A DNA stretch of 64,000 nucleotides from Inconstantimicrobium porci (GTDB taxonomy: Bacteria; Bacillota; Clostridia; Clostridiales; Clostridiaceae). The DNA lies in contig NZ_VULX01000008.1 of assembly GCF_009696465.1 (NCBI RefSeq), positions 45,823 through 109,822 on the forward strand, read 5' to 3'. This document shows, piece by piece, positions 36,617-45,056 of this stretch (position 1 is its first letter; every line of letters starts with the position of its first letter). A program made the position numbers and the translations under genes. A model generated the notes under the pieces. That model did no database searches and was not told the origin of the DNA. It saw only the letters and a program-made list of their open reading frames with translations.

Positions 36617-36864
36617 TAAAAAAAACCTTTCATCTCTTCTAATCAAAAAAGAGACGAAAGGCTATTGATTCCGCGGTACCACTCTTGTTAGGATTTTACT
36701 CCTCACTCTTGTAAGCGTAACGTGCTTTTTACGTATCTACTTTTAATAGATATGCTCCTAGACAAGTTCACATTAAAACATTTCTGCTTTTCACCACACA
36801 GCAGCTCTCTAAATAATGTTTATAATATTACTACTTCTAATCATTGCTATGAATATTCTTAATA
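36617..36864 (-). promoter_or_regulatory. T-box leader of leuS (Leu, CUU specifier)
   Basis: On the minus strand the leader holds a stem I region with the specifier stretch GTGAACTTGTCTAGGAGC; the specifier reads CTT (36764-36766), a leucine codon. The T-box antiterminator sequence GAGTGGTACCGCGG follows at 36671-36684. A terminator pairs CCTTTCGTCTC with GAGATGAAAGG and has a long T-run (36617-36661). Uncharged tRNA-Leu should stabilise the antiterminator and turn leuS on. Confidence 0.95.
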
Positions 36865-36870
36865 AAATTC

Positions 36871-36899
36871 ATTATAAATTTATATAGGGATAAAGTCAA
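36871..36899 (-). promoter_or_regulatory. leuS promoter
   Basis: Minus strand TTGACT (36899-36894), 17-base spacer, TATAAT (36876-36871). It lies directly ahead of the T-box leader. Confidence 0.8.
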
Positions 36900-36939
36900 A
36901 TGTTCGAAGAAAAAAGTATAAAAATAATTTGAAATGTTC

Positions 36940-36971
36940 TTTACAAACAATAATAATTATTATATAATAAT
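36940..36971 (+). promoter_or_regulatory. Reverse-rubrerythrin promoter with PerR-like palindrome
   Basis: TTTACA (36940-36945), 17-base spacer, TATAAT (36963-36968). The perfect palindromes ATAATAATTATTAT (36950-36963) and ATTATTATATAATAAT (36956-36971) overlap the spacer and -10. They resemble the AT-rich PerR box (TTATAATnATTATAA), which would fit peroxide control of a rubrerythrin. The operator assignment is inference, since AT-rich palindromes arise easily here. Confidence 0.55.
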
Positions 36972-37066
36972 AATTGTTCCAAGAGAATAAAGATTGATTA
37001 AAAGAAAGAAGATTAAGAATTAGAAAGTAAATTATTATAAAAGAAATATTTAGGAGGAATTTGATT

Positions 37067-37609
37067 ATGAAAAAGTTTGTATGTACAGTTTGTGGTTATA
37101 TTTATGAAGGAGAAACAGCTCCAGAAAAATGCCCAACATGTGGAGTAGGTGCTGATAAGTTTAAGGAACAAGTTGGAGAAAGAACTTGGGCTTGCGAACA
37201 TGAAGTAGGAGTTGCTCAGGGAGTATCAGAAGATATAATAGCTGATTTAAGAGCTAACTTTGAAGGAGAATGCTGTGAAGTTGGTATGTACTTAGCAATG
37301 GCTAGAGTAGCTCATAGAGAAGGATATCCAGAAGTAGGAATGTACTATGAAAAGGCAGCTATGGAAGAAGCAGAACATGCATCAAAATTTGCTGAATTAT
37401 TAGGAGAAGTTGTTACAAACTCAACTAAGAAGAACTTAGAATTAAGAGTAGCAGCTGAAAACGGAGCAACTGAAGGTAAGTTTGACTTAGCTAAGAGAGC
37501 TAAAGCAGCTAACTTAGATGCTATCCATGATACAGTTCATGAAATGGCTAAAGATGAAGCTAGACACGGAAAAGCTTTCGAAGGATTATTAAACAGATAC
37601 TTTGGTTAA
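37067..37609 (+). CDS. Reverse rubrerythrin (rubredoxin domain N-terminal)
   Basis: The 180-residue protein starts with a rubredoxin-like iron site, [11 protein letters not shown] and [10 protein letters not shown], and continues with a ferritin-like diiron domain ([47 protein letters not shown] with the Glu/His ligands). This domain order is reversed relative to classical rubrerythrin and is typical of clostridial NADH-dependent peroxide and oxygen reductases. It acts in the cytoplasm against oxidative stress. AGGAGG precedes ATG 37067; the in-frame TTG at 37061 is unlikely. It is monocistronic, with its own promoter and terminator. Confidence 0.95.
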   Translation: MKKFVCTVCGYIYEGETAPEKCPTCGVGADKFKEQVGERTWACEHEVGVAQGVSEDIIADLRANFEGECCEVGMYLAMARVAHREGYPEVGMYYEKAAMEEAEHASKFAELLGEVVTNSTKKNLELRVAAENGATEGKFDLAKRAKAANLDAIHDTVHEMAKDEARHGKAFEGLLNRYFG

Positions 37610-37626
37610 TTAAAATAATAATGGTG

Positions 37627-37661
37627 AAAAGTGTATGAGTATTATCTCGTACACTTTTTTG
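37627..37661 (+). terminator. Rubrerythrin terminator
   Basis: AAAAGTGTATGAG pairs with CTCGTACACTTTT (one G-T) and is followed by T. Confidence 0.88.
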
Positions 37662-37731
37662 TTATTTAATTTTAGAAATATTAATGGGTAATTAATTTGA
37701 ATTTGCATCAAAACAAGTAAAAAATGAATAT

Positions 37732-38361
37732 ATGATCGAAAGCTTTTTTGTGATTATACTTGGAATTATTTTATTTTACACGCTTTTTATGAATCCTATT
37801 GTGGGAAAATGTGATAATGGTGACTTTTCAAGGATTTATCTGCAGTCAGGACTTATGGATCAGGCTAAAAATACTAGTGAACTGTATGACGGTACTGTAC
37901 ACAGAGTTTATGATTTTAAATTATAAGAAGATGACTAAGGCAGCCAAAATTGCTGCAGGAATATTTATAGCTGTATTTTTTACAGATATAAGTTATATTT
38001 CTTACTTTAATTCTTTTTTTGGAGAAGCTGCAGTTATAGTATTTATGTTTTTATGTATAGGAACAACACTTAATATTATTTCTAAAGAGAAACCAGGAAC
38101 AGTAGACATAGCTGCATTCTTTATAAGTTCAGGAGGATTTATATTAGCTAAAACTCAGGAATTACCGTTATTAATATTCATGTATATTATTTATTTCACA
38201 GAAATATATATATATTCATTATTTTTTCAGTAGTGTACTTTGCTGTATGTTTATGGTATCTAATAAAAGATAAAAGGAAGGAAGCAAAAATTCTTTCGAT
38301 TATGTGTATATTTATACTAGCATCAGGCTCATCACAGTGCATGCTTCCGTTTCTAAAATAG
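37732..38361 (+). pseudogene. Decayed copy of the WsfD-like membrane protein gene
   Basis: It matches the intact gene at 42466-43920 in pieces: YTLFMNPIVGKCDNGDF near the start, then a jump from HRVYD to YKKMTKAAKIAAGIF with loss of about 55-60 codons and a frame change near 37914. The frame then stays open to about 38230. A second large deletion joins the LPLLIFMY helix to the C-terminal IYIY region. The last stretch, VCLWYLIKDKRKEAKIL to QCMLPFLK, is in another frame and stops at 38361, lacking the true C-terminus. The proper N-terminal start is also missing. It is not functional. Confidence 0.88.
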
Positions 38362-38516
38362 TATTTTTCAAAGGTTAGCAGAATAACGTTCATGGAATCT
38401 GAAGTCCTTAAGCTTTCTGATACTAATTCTGCATTAATATCATTTTTTATAATATTAGAAATGTGTTGAATTGTTGTTTGTTTATTTCCAATCATTTTTA
38501 TACATGCTCCGCTCAT
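38349..38516 (-). pseudogene. 5' remnant of an unidentified gene
   Basis: Minus-strand ATG 38516, with AGGGG 8-9 bases before it, starts MSGACIKMIGNKQTTIQHI and continues plausibly for about 56 codons (SLRTSDSMNVILLTFEKYYF). After that the frame runs antisense through the WsfD-like pseudogene and loses sense. This looks like the front end of a real gene whose rest was lost by the same rearrangement. I do not recognise the family. Confidence 0.5.
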
Positions 38517-38711
38517 TATCATTATCCCCTTTATTTTTTATAAATTCATTGTTGACCAATATACATATATTGTATCATTTTAAGAAAAAATACAATATAC
38601 ATAATTCAATTGAAATATTAATAAATAATTAATTACTAATTACTATAAAGTAATAGTTAAAGAATGCTATAATAAAATGGCTAATTGTGAGTGTGATGGA
38701 GGACATAAAAA

Positions 38712-40202
38712 ATGTTTGAAAAAAATAAAAAAGCTAAAAATACTAAATATGTAATTGGAGGTTTTGTGGCTTTAGCAGCAATTATTGTAATGTTTGTATT
38801 GTTTAAATTTCCCCAGCCAGGTGTAGCTAACCAGGGGGACTTTTATAGAGTGATGGGACCAGCAGGTATAGCTTATACTGATGCATATATAAATAATCCG
38901 AATCTGCAAAAGTTTTTCTATTATACAATAACAGATTATAAGATGGTGTTTAGTGGAAATGTTATAGTATCAACAATCTTAGGATCAAGTGTGGGCTATT
39001 TGATAGCCTTAATTAAGATAATCTGCAAAGCTTTTAACCAGGATATTTTTAAAACACAATATCTTGCTTTCGTATATGCAGTTATTTATATATTTGCTTT
39101 TGCAGTAATTTTGAAAAATCTTCGAATCAAAAATATAATAAAGCTAAGTATATTAAGTTTATTGGTTTTATTTGTTTTTTTTGATGGGAATTATCTTGTA
39201 TGGTTTAACAGTTTTTATGGAGAGCCAATGATGATTGTTACATTAATGCTTATATCAGCAGCTGTACTGTACTATATTAATGTAAGATATGATGATGAGA
39301 ACAATAAAAAGCTATTTAAAGCAATTGCATTTGTAATTATTGCATGTTTTTTGTTTATGGGATCTAAGCTGCAGGTAACAACTGCACTTCCTTTTATTTT
39401 GATGTTTGTATTAAAAATACTCATAGACAATAGAAAAAAGGTTTCGAAGAAAAAGTTTATTATACTTATAATAATGTTTATAGTTATGGCAGTTTATCCA
39501 ATTAATATAAGCCGTGATAGCAAAGGGCTTAATAGGGATACACAGTTCAATTCTGTATTTTATGGCATATTAAATACTTCTGATACTCCTAAGCAGGATC
39601 TTATAGATTTAGGGCTTAATCCAGATATGGCAGGGGAAGCTGGTAAGCATGCATATCTTCCTGATGATAAGTATGAGAAATATATTCCACGTACAGAACT
39701 TATGGAAAAGGAATTCTATAGTAAAATAAGCAACTTTAAACTTGCAAAATTTTATTTAACACATCCAAAGAGATTATTTCAGGCTATGGAATATACAGCA
39801 TCAAAAGCTTATATGACAAGTACATCTTTAGGCAAATATACAGAGCAGTATAGTAAGACACCTGTAGAAAAATTAAATAGGTTTGTTTATTGGTCAGAGT
39901 TTAGGGAAAATAAATTGCCAAGGAACTTGTTATTCATATCATTTGTATTTATAGCTGTGTTTTTAGTATCATTGTACAGTTATAAAGCAGGTGATAAAGT
40001 GATAAAAAATAGAGTCATGTTATTATGGCTGATTATGATGATAGCAGTAATGCAGTTTCCTATGCCTTTTGTTGGTAATGGCAAAGCAGATGTTGCAAAA
40101 CAGTTATATTTGTTTAATTTTATTTTCGATATTTTAATGTTTGTTTCTGTTTTATGGGTGATATTTAAACTTATAGATGTTATTAAGAATATCAAAAGAT
40201 GA
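38712..40202 (+). CDS. Large membrane glycan protein, WsfD-like GT-C candidate (copy 1)
   Basis: The 496-residue protein has about 11-12 membrane helices. FPQPGVANQGDFYRVMGPAG forms the first extracytoplasmic loop; the GDF acidic motif matches NGDF in the paralog at 42466. WFNSFYGEPMMIVTLM and PFVGNGKADVAKQLYLFN are shared with that paralog, as is LTHPKRLFQAME (LTHPDRMWEKM there). These look like GT-C-fold transferases, possibly the WsfD type used for glycan assembly; I am not certain of the family name. It ends 22 bases before the TTG start of the second LTA-synthase-like gene, so the two are probably one unit. Confidence 0.65.
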   Translation: MFEKNKKAKNTKYVIGGFVALAAIIVMFVLFKFPQPGVANQGDFYRVMGPAGIAYTDAYINNPNLQKFFYYTITDYKMVFSGNVIVSTILGSSVGYLIALIKIICKAFNQDIFKTQYLAFVYAVIYIFAFAVILKNLRIKNIIKLSILSLLVLFVFFDGNYLVWFNSFYGEPMMIVTLMLISAAVLYYINVRYDDENNKKLFKAIAFVIIACFLFMGSKLQVTTALPFILMFVLKILIDNRKKVSKKKFIILIIMFIVMAVYPINISRDSKGLNRDTQFNSVFYGILNTSDTPKQDLIDLGLNPDMAGEAGKHAYLPDDKYEKYIPRTELMEKEFYSKISNFKLAKFYLTHPKRLFQAMEYTASKAYMTSTSLGKYTEQYSKTPVEKLNRFVYWSEFRENKLPRNLLFISFVFIAVFLVSLYSYKAGDKVIKNRVMLLWLIMMIAVMQFPMPFVGNGKADVAKQLYLFNFIFDILMFVSVLWVIFKLIDVIKNIKR

Positions 40203-40224
40203 AGTTGAAAGGAGATTACTAAAG

Positions 40225-42060
40225 TTGAAGCTTAATGAGACTTTAAAAAGATTGCGTAGGAGGTTCAGAGTAGAAGAAATTACTTTATTAAGAATAGCTG
40301 TAGTTTTAGGAATGCTGATAAAGACTTTTCTTTTTATGGCTATAATAGAAACCAATAATGTAGATAAAGTTGATTTTAATAAGATTAATTACATTTTTAC
40401 TTTATCTTATCTATCATTTATACTTTTAGTGTATTCATTTGGATATCTATTTAAAAGAAAATATCAGGTTATTTACTATATAACTATCTCATTTATTTAT
40501 AGCCTGCTTCTTGTAATAGATGTGTCTTATTTTAAAATTAACAGGGATCTGATTGGTATAAAAAATATATTATTTCCAGGGACATTTAATCCGACAGGGA
40601 AAAGCATAGAGATTTTCAGACCGTTATATTTAATCTTTTTTATAGATGTCATCATGATAACTGTATTTATGATAACTAAAAAAATTAAAAATACTGCTGA
40701 AAGAAGTTTTGCGAGCTTTTTTTGTAGCATTAAATGGGCAGTTGTATTTATACTTATTTCTTATGTAATGTTTGATGGACTAAGTCTTGCGGGATGGGAT
40801 AAAGCTCTTTTTTATAAAGAGTGGACTACACTTATGTCTGTGAGAGCTCCAGGTCCTCTTGGATATCATTTGATTGAGGCAGTAAAGACTGTCGATAAAT
40901 CAATAAATAAGATAACTGAAAAAGAAAAAACTGAAGTTGAGTCATGGCTGGCAGATAATAAGGAAAATCTGCCTGACAATAAATATAGTGGAATATTTAA
41001 AGGGAAGAACGTTATTTTTATTCAATGTGAGTCACTTGAAAGTTTTATTATTAATAAGAAAACTAACGGGCAGGAAATTACACCGTTTATAAACAGTTTA
41101 GCTAACAATGGTTTATACTTTAATAACTTTTTCGAGCAGAATAACGGCGGCAACAGTATAGACTGCGATCTTATGGTTAATACATCAATCTATCCAATAG
41201 GAGATGTTATAACTGCAACAAATTATGGCGAAAATGTCTATCCTAATTCATTGCCTAGAATATTAGAGAGGGCAGGATACAGAACAATAACTGCACATGC
41301 AGTTTTACCAGGTGACTTTAATGGAACAGAGCTTCATAAAAACGGCCTGGGAGTTCAGACTTATTATCATGAAAACGACTTTGTTTATGATGAAGCTGTA
41401 GGTTATGGTTTGTCTGACAGAAGCATGTTTTCTCAGCTTGTTGATAAGCTGAAAAATGAAAAGCAGCCTTTTTTTGTGCAGGCACCGACACTTTCAACAC
41501 ATGGACCATTCGATCTGAAAGAAAAATATAGAAAACTGAATCTTCCTAAGGATATAGATGAAAGCTATCTTGGAGGTTATTTTGAAAGTTTTCATTATTT
41601 TGATGAGCAGGTTAAGCTGCTTTTTGAAAAGCTTGAAAGCAACGGTCTTCTTGATAACACTGTTGTCGTATTATATGGTGATCATGCTGGAGTTCATAAG
41701 TATTATAATGATGATATTAAAGATTTAAATTATGAAGATGGCTGGTGGCAGGGATATGACCATAGAATTCCTATGATAATTTATTCAAAAGGTATAAAGC
41801 CTGAAACAATAAGTACATATGGAGGACAGATTGATATTCTGCCTACAATAGCATATATGCTTGGTATTAATAAAGAAGAGTACATAAATACAGCCATGGG
41901 AAAAGTCCTTGTTAATACAAACAAAGATGCGACAGTATTAAAAAATAACGAAATAGTAGGAAATGTTAAAAACGAAGAAGAAAAACAACATCTGCTTAGT
42001 GCATATAGGATAGGAGATATTATATTACGGAATAACTATTTCCATAACATTTCTAAATAA
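40225..42060 (+). CDS. LTA-synthase-like phosphoglycerol transferase (second copy)
   Basis: About 611 residues. Five N-terminal helices, then the sulfatase-type domain: VIFIQCESLESFI, FEQNNGGNSIDCDLMVN, TLSTHGPFDLK, LYGDHAGVHKYYND and GGQIDILPTIAYMLG. It is clearly paralogous to the protein at 32150 and has the same Ser in the nucleophile region. The frame is open from an ATG at 40177 inside the previous gene, but GAAAGGAG at 40207-40214 points to TTG 40225 as start. With GtrA and the WsfD-like proteins it forms a compact envelope-glycan cluster. Confidence 0.85.
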   Translation: MKLNETLKRLRRRFRVEEITLLRIAVVLGMLIKTFLFMAIIETNNVDKVDFNKINYIFTLSYLSFILLVYSFGYLFKRKYQVIYYITISFIYSLLLVIDVSYFKINRDLIGIKNILFPGTFNPTGKSIEIFRPLYLIFFIDVIMITVFMITKKIKNTAERSFASFFCSIKWAVVFILISYVMFDGLSLAGWDKALFYKEWTTLMSVRAPGPLGYHLIEAVKTVDKSINKITEKEKTEVESWLADNKENLPDNKYSGIFKGKNVIFIQCESLESFIINKKTNGQEITPFINSLANNGLYFNNFFEQNNGGNSIDCDLMVNTSIYPIGDVITATNYGENVYPNSLPRILERAGYRTITAHAVLPGDFNGTELHKNGLGVQTYYHENDFVYDEAVGYGLSDRSMFSQLVDKLKNEKQPFFVQAPTLSTHGPFDLKEKYRKLNLPKDIDESYLGGYFESFHYFDEQVKLLFEKLESNGLLDNTVVVLYGDHAGVHKYYNDDIKDLNYEDGWWQGYDHRIPMIIYSKGIKPETISTYGGQIDILPTIAYMLGINKEEYINTAMGKVLVNTNKDATVLKNNEIVGNVKNEEEKQHLLSAYRIGDIILRNNYFHNISK

Positions 42061-42079
42061 ATTATAGGAGTTGGGAGAA

Positions 42080-42448
42080 ATGAAACAATTAATTAAATTT
42101 GGTTTTGTAGGAATTCTTAATACAGGAATCACGTTTATTGTTTATAACGTGCTTTTAAAATTAGGAATGGTTTACTTCGCAGCAAATGCAATTGGATATA
42201 TTGCAGGTGTAGCAAATAGCTATATTTGGAATAAAAACTGGGTATTTGGGGCAAAAGGTGAAAAGGATAAAGCGTTAATATTTAAATTTGTCATTGTTAA
42301 CCTTATTTCATTTGCTGTAAACAGCGCAGTTCTATGGTTCTGTATAAACTATATAACAGACAATAAAACTGTAGCACAGCTTCCAGCAATAGTAGTAGGT
42401 ATGGGGGTTAATTATATTCTTAATAAAATATGGACTTTTAAAAAATAA
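42080..42448 (+). CDS. GtrA family membrane protein
   Basis: About 122 residues with four helices; KFGFVGILNTGITFIVYNVL at the start, IWNKNWVFGAKGE in the middle loop and YILNKIWTFKK at the end are classic GtrA/GtcA features. Members are thought to move polyprenyl-phosphate-linked sugars across the membrane for later transfer to surface polymers. ATG 42080 follows GGGAG; the in-frame TTG at 42071 is less likely. It lies between the second LTA-synthase-like gene and a WsfD-like gene, 19 and 17 bp apart, so a single operon is likely. No companion GT2 (CsbB type) is seen next to it. Confidence 0.9.
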   Translation: MKQLIKFGFVGILNTGITFIVYNVLLKLGMVYFAANAIGYIAGVANSYIWNKNWVFGAKGEKDKALIFKFVIVNLISFAVNSAVLWFCINYITDNKTVAQLPAIVVGMGVNYILNKIWTFKK

Positions 42449-42465
42449 ATATAAGGTGGGTACGA

Positions 42466-43920
42466 ATGGGGAAAATATTAAAAAAGATAAAAGATAAATA
42501 TTTGATTGAAGCATTTTTTATTGCTATTTTAGGAATAATTTTATTTTATACACTTTTTATGAATCCTATAGTAGGAAAATGCGATAATGGGGATTTTGCA
42601 AGAATGTATGGGCAGTCTGGACTTATGGATTTTGCAAAAAATCCTAAAGATTTATATGATGGATCAGTTCATAGGATTTATAAGATAAATTGGCTTTGTT
42701 TTATTCTTCCATGGGCTCCTAACTGGGTAGCAGGAGTTTTAATAGCTAAGATAAGTATATTTTTATATGCCCTTTTTGATATTACAGTCAGCGAAACTTT
42801 TAATATAAGTATGCAGGCTTTTGTATATTGTGTAATGTATCTTACAGCCGTTTTTATGATCTTAAAATACAAGAAGATGACTAAGATGATGAAAATAGTT
42901 TCAGGAATCTTTATAACAGTATTTTTTACGGATATCAATTATATAGCATATTTTAATTCTTTTTTTGGTGAAGCGGCAGTTATAGTCTTTATGCTTCTGT
43001 TTATAGGTACAACGCTTAACCTTATATCGAAAGAAAATCCGGGAAAATTTGATGTTGTTGCATTTTTTATCTGCTCAGGTGGTTTTATCCTTGCCAAAAC
43101 TCAGGAACTTCCGCTTCTTGTATTTATGTACCTTGTTTATGGAGCAGTATATTATTACTATAAGGATAAGAGGAAGATTACAGTTATTGCAGTATCAATA
43201 GTTACAGCTTTATCTGTACTTATGTTTGTTTCTATAAATGATTTTACAAATATGAACAATATGTATCAGGCAGTATTTATGGGGATACTGAGAGATTCAA
43301 AGAATCCTGAGCAGGATCTTGAAGATTTAGGCCTTGATAAAAATATGGCTTACTTAAAGGATTATGGTTTTTATGATGACACTAATCCAGTTGACAGGAC
43401 AGGAGATTATCTTAAATCTAATTTCTATAGCAAAATGAGCAGCGTTAAAGTCCTTAAGTATTATCTTACACATCCAGATAGAATGTGGGAGAAGATGAAT
43501 GTATCAGCAGAACATGCATATGATTTTTATGAAATTAACAAGGGAAACTTTGAAAAAGGTCAGTATCCTAATAATAAATTAGTTAATACAGTTAGATATA
43601 ATCTTATTAAAAAATATCCAGGCATTCATAGAAATATATATATATACCTTGCTTTTTCTGCAATATATTTTGTAATATGTTTGTGGTATTTGATAAAAGA
43701 TAAGAAAAAAGAATCAAAAATTCTTGCTCTTATGTGCATCTTTTTATTGGCAAGTGGTTCATCGCAGTCAATACTGCCGATAATTGGGTCAGGACAGGCG
43801 GATTTTGGTAAGCATCTTTTCTTATTAAACCTTTCATATGATATTATGATAGGAGTTGCAATTGTGTGGTTTATATACAATATAGAAAAATTATTTATGT
43901 ATGCAATAAAACGTAGATAA
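42466..43920 (+). CDS. Large membrane glycan protein, WsfD-like GT-C candidate (copy 2)
   Basis: The 484-residue protein has about 11 helices. MNPIVGKCDNGDFARMYGQS in the first outer loop carries an acidic NGDF motif; NSFFGEAAVIVFML, GGFILAKTQELPLL and PIIGSGQADFGKHLFLLNL follow. It is paralogous to the protein at 38712 and is the intact version of the pseudogene at 37732. By analogy with GT-C proteins it may transfer a lipid-linked sugar outside the membrane, fitting its place after gtrA. It ends the cluster, with a strong terminator. Confidence 0.68.
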   Translation: MGKILKKIKDKYLIEAFFIAILGIILFYTLFMNPIVGKCDNGDFARMYGQSGLMDFAKNPKDLYDGSVHRIYKINWLCFILPWAPNWVAGVLIAKISIFLYALFDITVSETFNISMQAFVYCVMYLTAVFMILKYKKMTKMMKIVSGIFITVFFTDINYIAYFNSFFGEAAVIVFMLLFIGTTLNLISKENPGKFDVVAFFICSGGFILAKTQELPLLVFMYLVYGAVYYYYKDKRKITVIAVSIVTALSVLMFVSINDFTNMNNMYQAVFMGILRDSKNPEQDLEDLGLDKNMAYLKDYGFYDDTNPVDRTGDYLKSNFYSKMSSVKVLKYYLTHPDRMWEKMNVSAEHAYDFYEINKGNFEKGQYPNNKLVNTVRYNLIKKYPGIHRNIYIYLAFSAIYFVICLWYLIKDKKKESKILALMCIFLLASGSSQSILPIIGSGQADFGKHLFLLNLSYDIMIGVAIVWFIYNIEKLFMYAIKRR

Positions 43921-43959
43921 AAGAGAATTTGTAGTGTTGATTTTATTTAATTTGAACGT

Positions 43960-43999
43960 AAAGATAGGACTCAAAAAGGTGAGTCCTATCTTTTTTTGC
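43960..43999. terminator. Strong terminator of the glycan cluster
   Basis: AAGATAGGACTC/GAGTCCTATCTT around 43961-43992 with seven T after it; the T-run overlaps the stop region of the minus-strand small gene, so it lies between convergent genes. Confidence 0.92.
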
Positions 44000-44174
44000 T
44001 GAATAAATTATAATACAATCCAATCTGAGACAGTATTCCTGTAACGGCTACAATAGCTATGTATGTAGTGTTCAATAGCTTGTTTTTATAAAAGTCAACT
44101 AAAAATAGAACTACAAAAAACATGCATATTACGAGCAAAATTATTGATAAAACGTATATTATTTTTCTTTTCAT
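43986..44174 (-). CDS. Small two-helix membrane protein, 62 aa
   Basis: The protein begins MKRKIIYVLSIILLVICMFF and has a second hydrophobic stretch (TYIAIVAVTGILSQIGLYY) and a basic tail (FSKKR). A perfect AGGAGG precedes the ATG and a good promoter with an operator-like dyad lies just upstream, so it is a real gene. I do not recognise a family. The product is presumably an inner-membrane hairpin protein. It converges on the WsfD-like gene. Confidence 0.75.
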   Translation of the reverse strand: MKRKIIYVLSIILLVICMFFVVLFLVDFYKNKLLNTTYIAIVAVTGILSQIGLYYNLFSKKR

Positions 44175-44215
44175 ATTATTCCTCCTGCAGAGTCTGTACT
44201 TTTATATAAAATAGT

Positions 44216-44244
44216 ATAATACATTTTGATGCAAAATGTATCAA
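44216..44244 (-). promoter_or_regulatory. Promoter with overlapping operator-like dyad
   Basis: Minus strand TTGATA (44244-44239), 17-base spacer, TATTAT (44221-44216). A perfect inverted repeat ATACATTTTG-n3-CAAAATGTAT (44219-44241) fills the spacer and touches both boxes, as expected for a repressor site controlling the 62-aa membrane protein gene. Confidence 0.65.
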
Positions 44245-44390
44245 AAAAACAAAAAAGCGGCAATCTAACAATAATAAAAGGGTAATAATTTATTATTGTT
44301 AAATATAAGTTAAATAATTAATTTTGTGTAAAATGAGTAGTATAATTTAATTATATCTATATTTTGGGTTATAAATTAGGAGGAATACTT

Positions 44391-44612
44391 ATGATAATTA
44401 AAAAAGTTCTTGTGTGTTGTATAATTGTTCCACTTGCTATATTGGAAATATTAACAGTAGTGAATCCTAAGAAGGCATATGTTATAGGTAAAAAAGATTA
44501 TGATGATGAGGTAAATGAAAATGGCAGTGGATCACCAATGCTTGATAGGTTTCTTGGTGTAATTGGATGTTTGATGACAGGAATACTTTTTTACTGGCTA
44601 ATAACAATGTAA
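44391..44612 (+). CDS. Small membrane protein, 73 aa
   Basis: MIIKKVLVCCIIVPLAILEI forms the first helix, followed by VVNPKKAYVIGKKDYDDE, a short polar stretch and a second helix (IGCLMTGILFYWLI). TAGGAGG precedes ATG 44391; the in-frame TTG at 44364 is upstream of that site and is rejected. Layout resembles small DUF6199-type proteins, but I am not sure of the family. It is monocistronic, with a terminator directly after. Confidence 0.72.
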   Translation: MIIKKVLVCCIIVPLAILEILTVVNPKKAYVIGKKDYDDEVNENGSGSPMLDRFLGVIGCLMTGILFYWLITM

Positions 44613-44626
44613 ATAATTAAAATATT

Positions 44627-44656
44627 AAAATTCTGCATTAATGCAGAATTTTTTGC
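44627..44656. terminator. Intrinsic terminator
   Basis: Near-perfect palindrome AAAATTCTGCATTAATGCAG with AATTTTTTG after it. Confidence 0.85.
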
Positions 44657-44763
44657 TTTACAAAAAGTGTATCCAAAGATACATTTTAATCTTATAGAAA
44701 TCTTGTTTAAAAAGATGAAAAAAAGTATAATTATAGAAAAACGGTAAATAGGGGGACTATTCA

Positions 44764-45036
44764 ATGAAATGTGTATTAACAGTAGTAGGTAAAGACAGGG
44801 TTGGCATAATTTATGAGGTTACTAAGGTTTTAGCAAAGGAAAGGATTAATGTTCTAGATATAAGCCAGACAATAGTTAGCGGATATTTCACAATGATAAT
44901 GATAACTGATTTAAGTGGGTGTGATAAAACAATTGAAGAGATTCGTGAAGAATTAAATGTTCTTGGAACTAAGATTGGCATGGAAGTAAGAATACAGCAT
45001 GAAGATATATTTAATGCAATGCATACAATAGGCTAA
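44764..45036 (+). CDS. ACT-domain protein (UPF0237/GcvR-like)
   Basis: The 90-residue protein is one ACT domain: VLTVVGKDRVGIIYEVTKVL followed by ERINVLDISQTIVSGYFTMI. Such proteins bind amino acids or other small ligands as dimers. It is 20 bp upstream of the DUF711 gene, a pairing conserved across many bacteria and archaea, so the two probably act together. The function of the pair is unknown. The start has a GGGGG site 7-8 bases before it. Confidence 0.93.
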   Translation: MKCVLTVVGKDRVGIIYEVTKVLAKERINVLDISQTIVSGYFTMIMITDLSGCDKTIEEIREELNVLGTKIGMEVRIQHEDIFNAMHTIG

Positions 45037-45056
45037 TTTAAGGGGGCACTACACAT

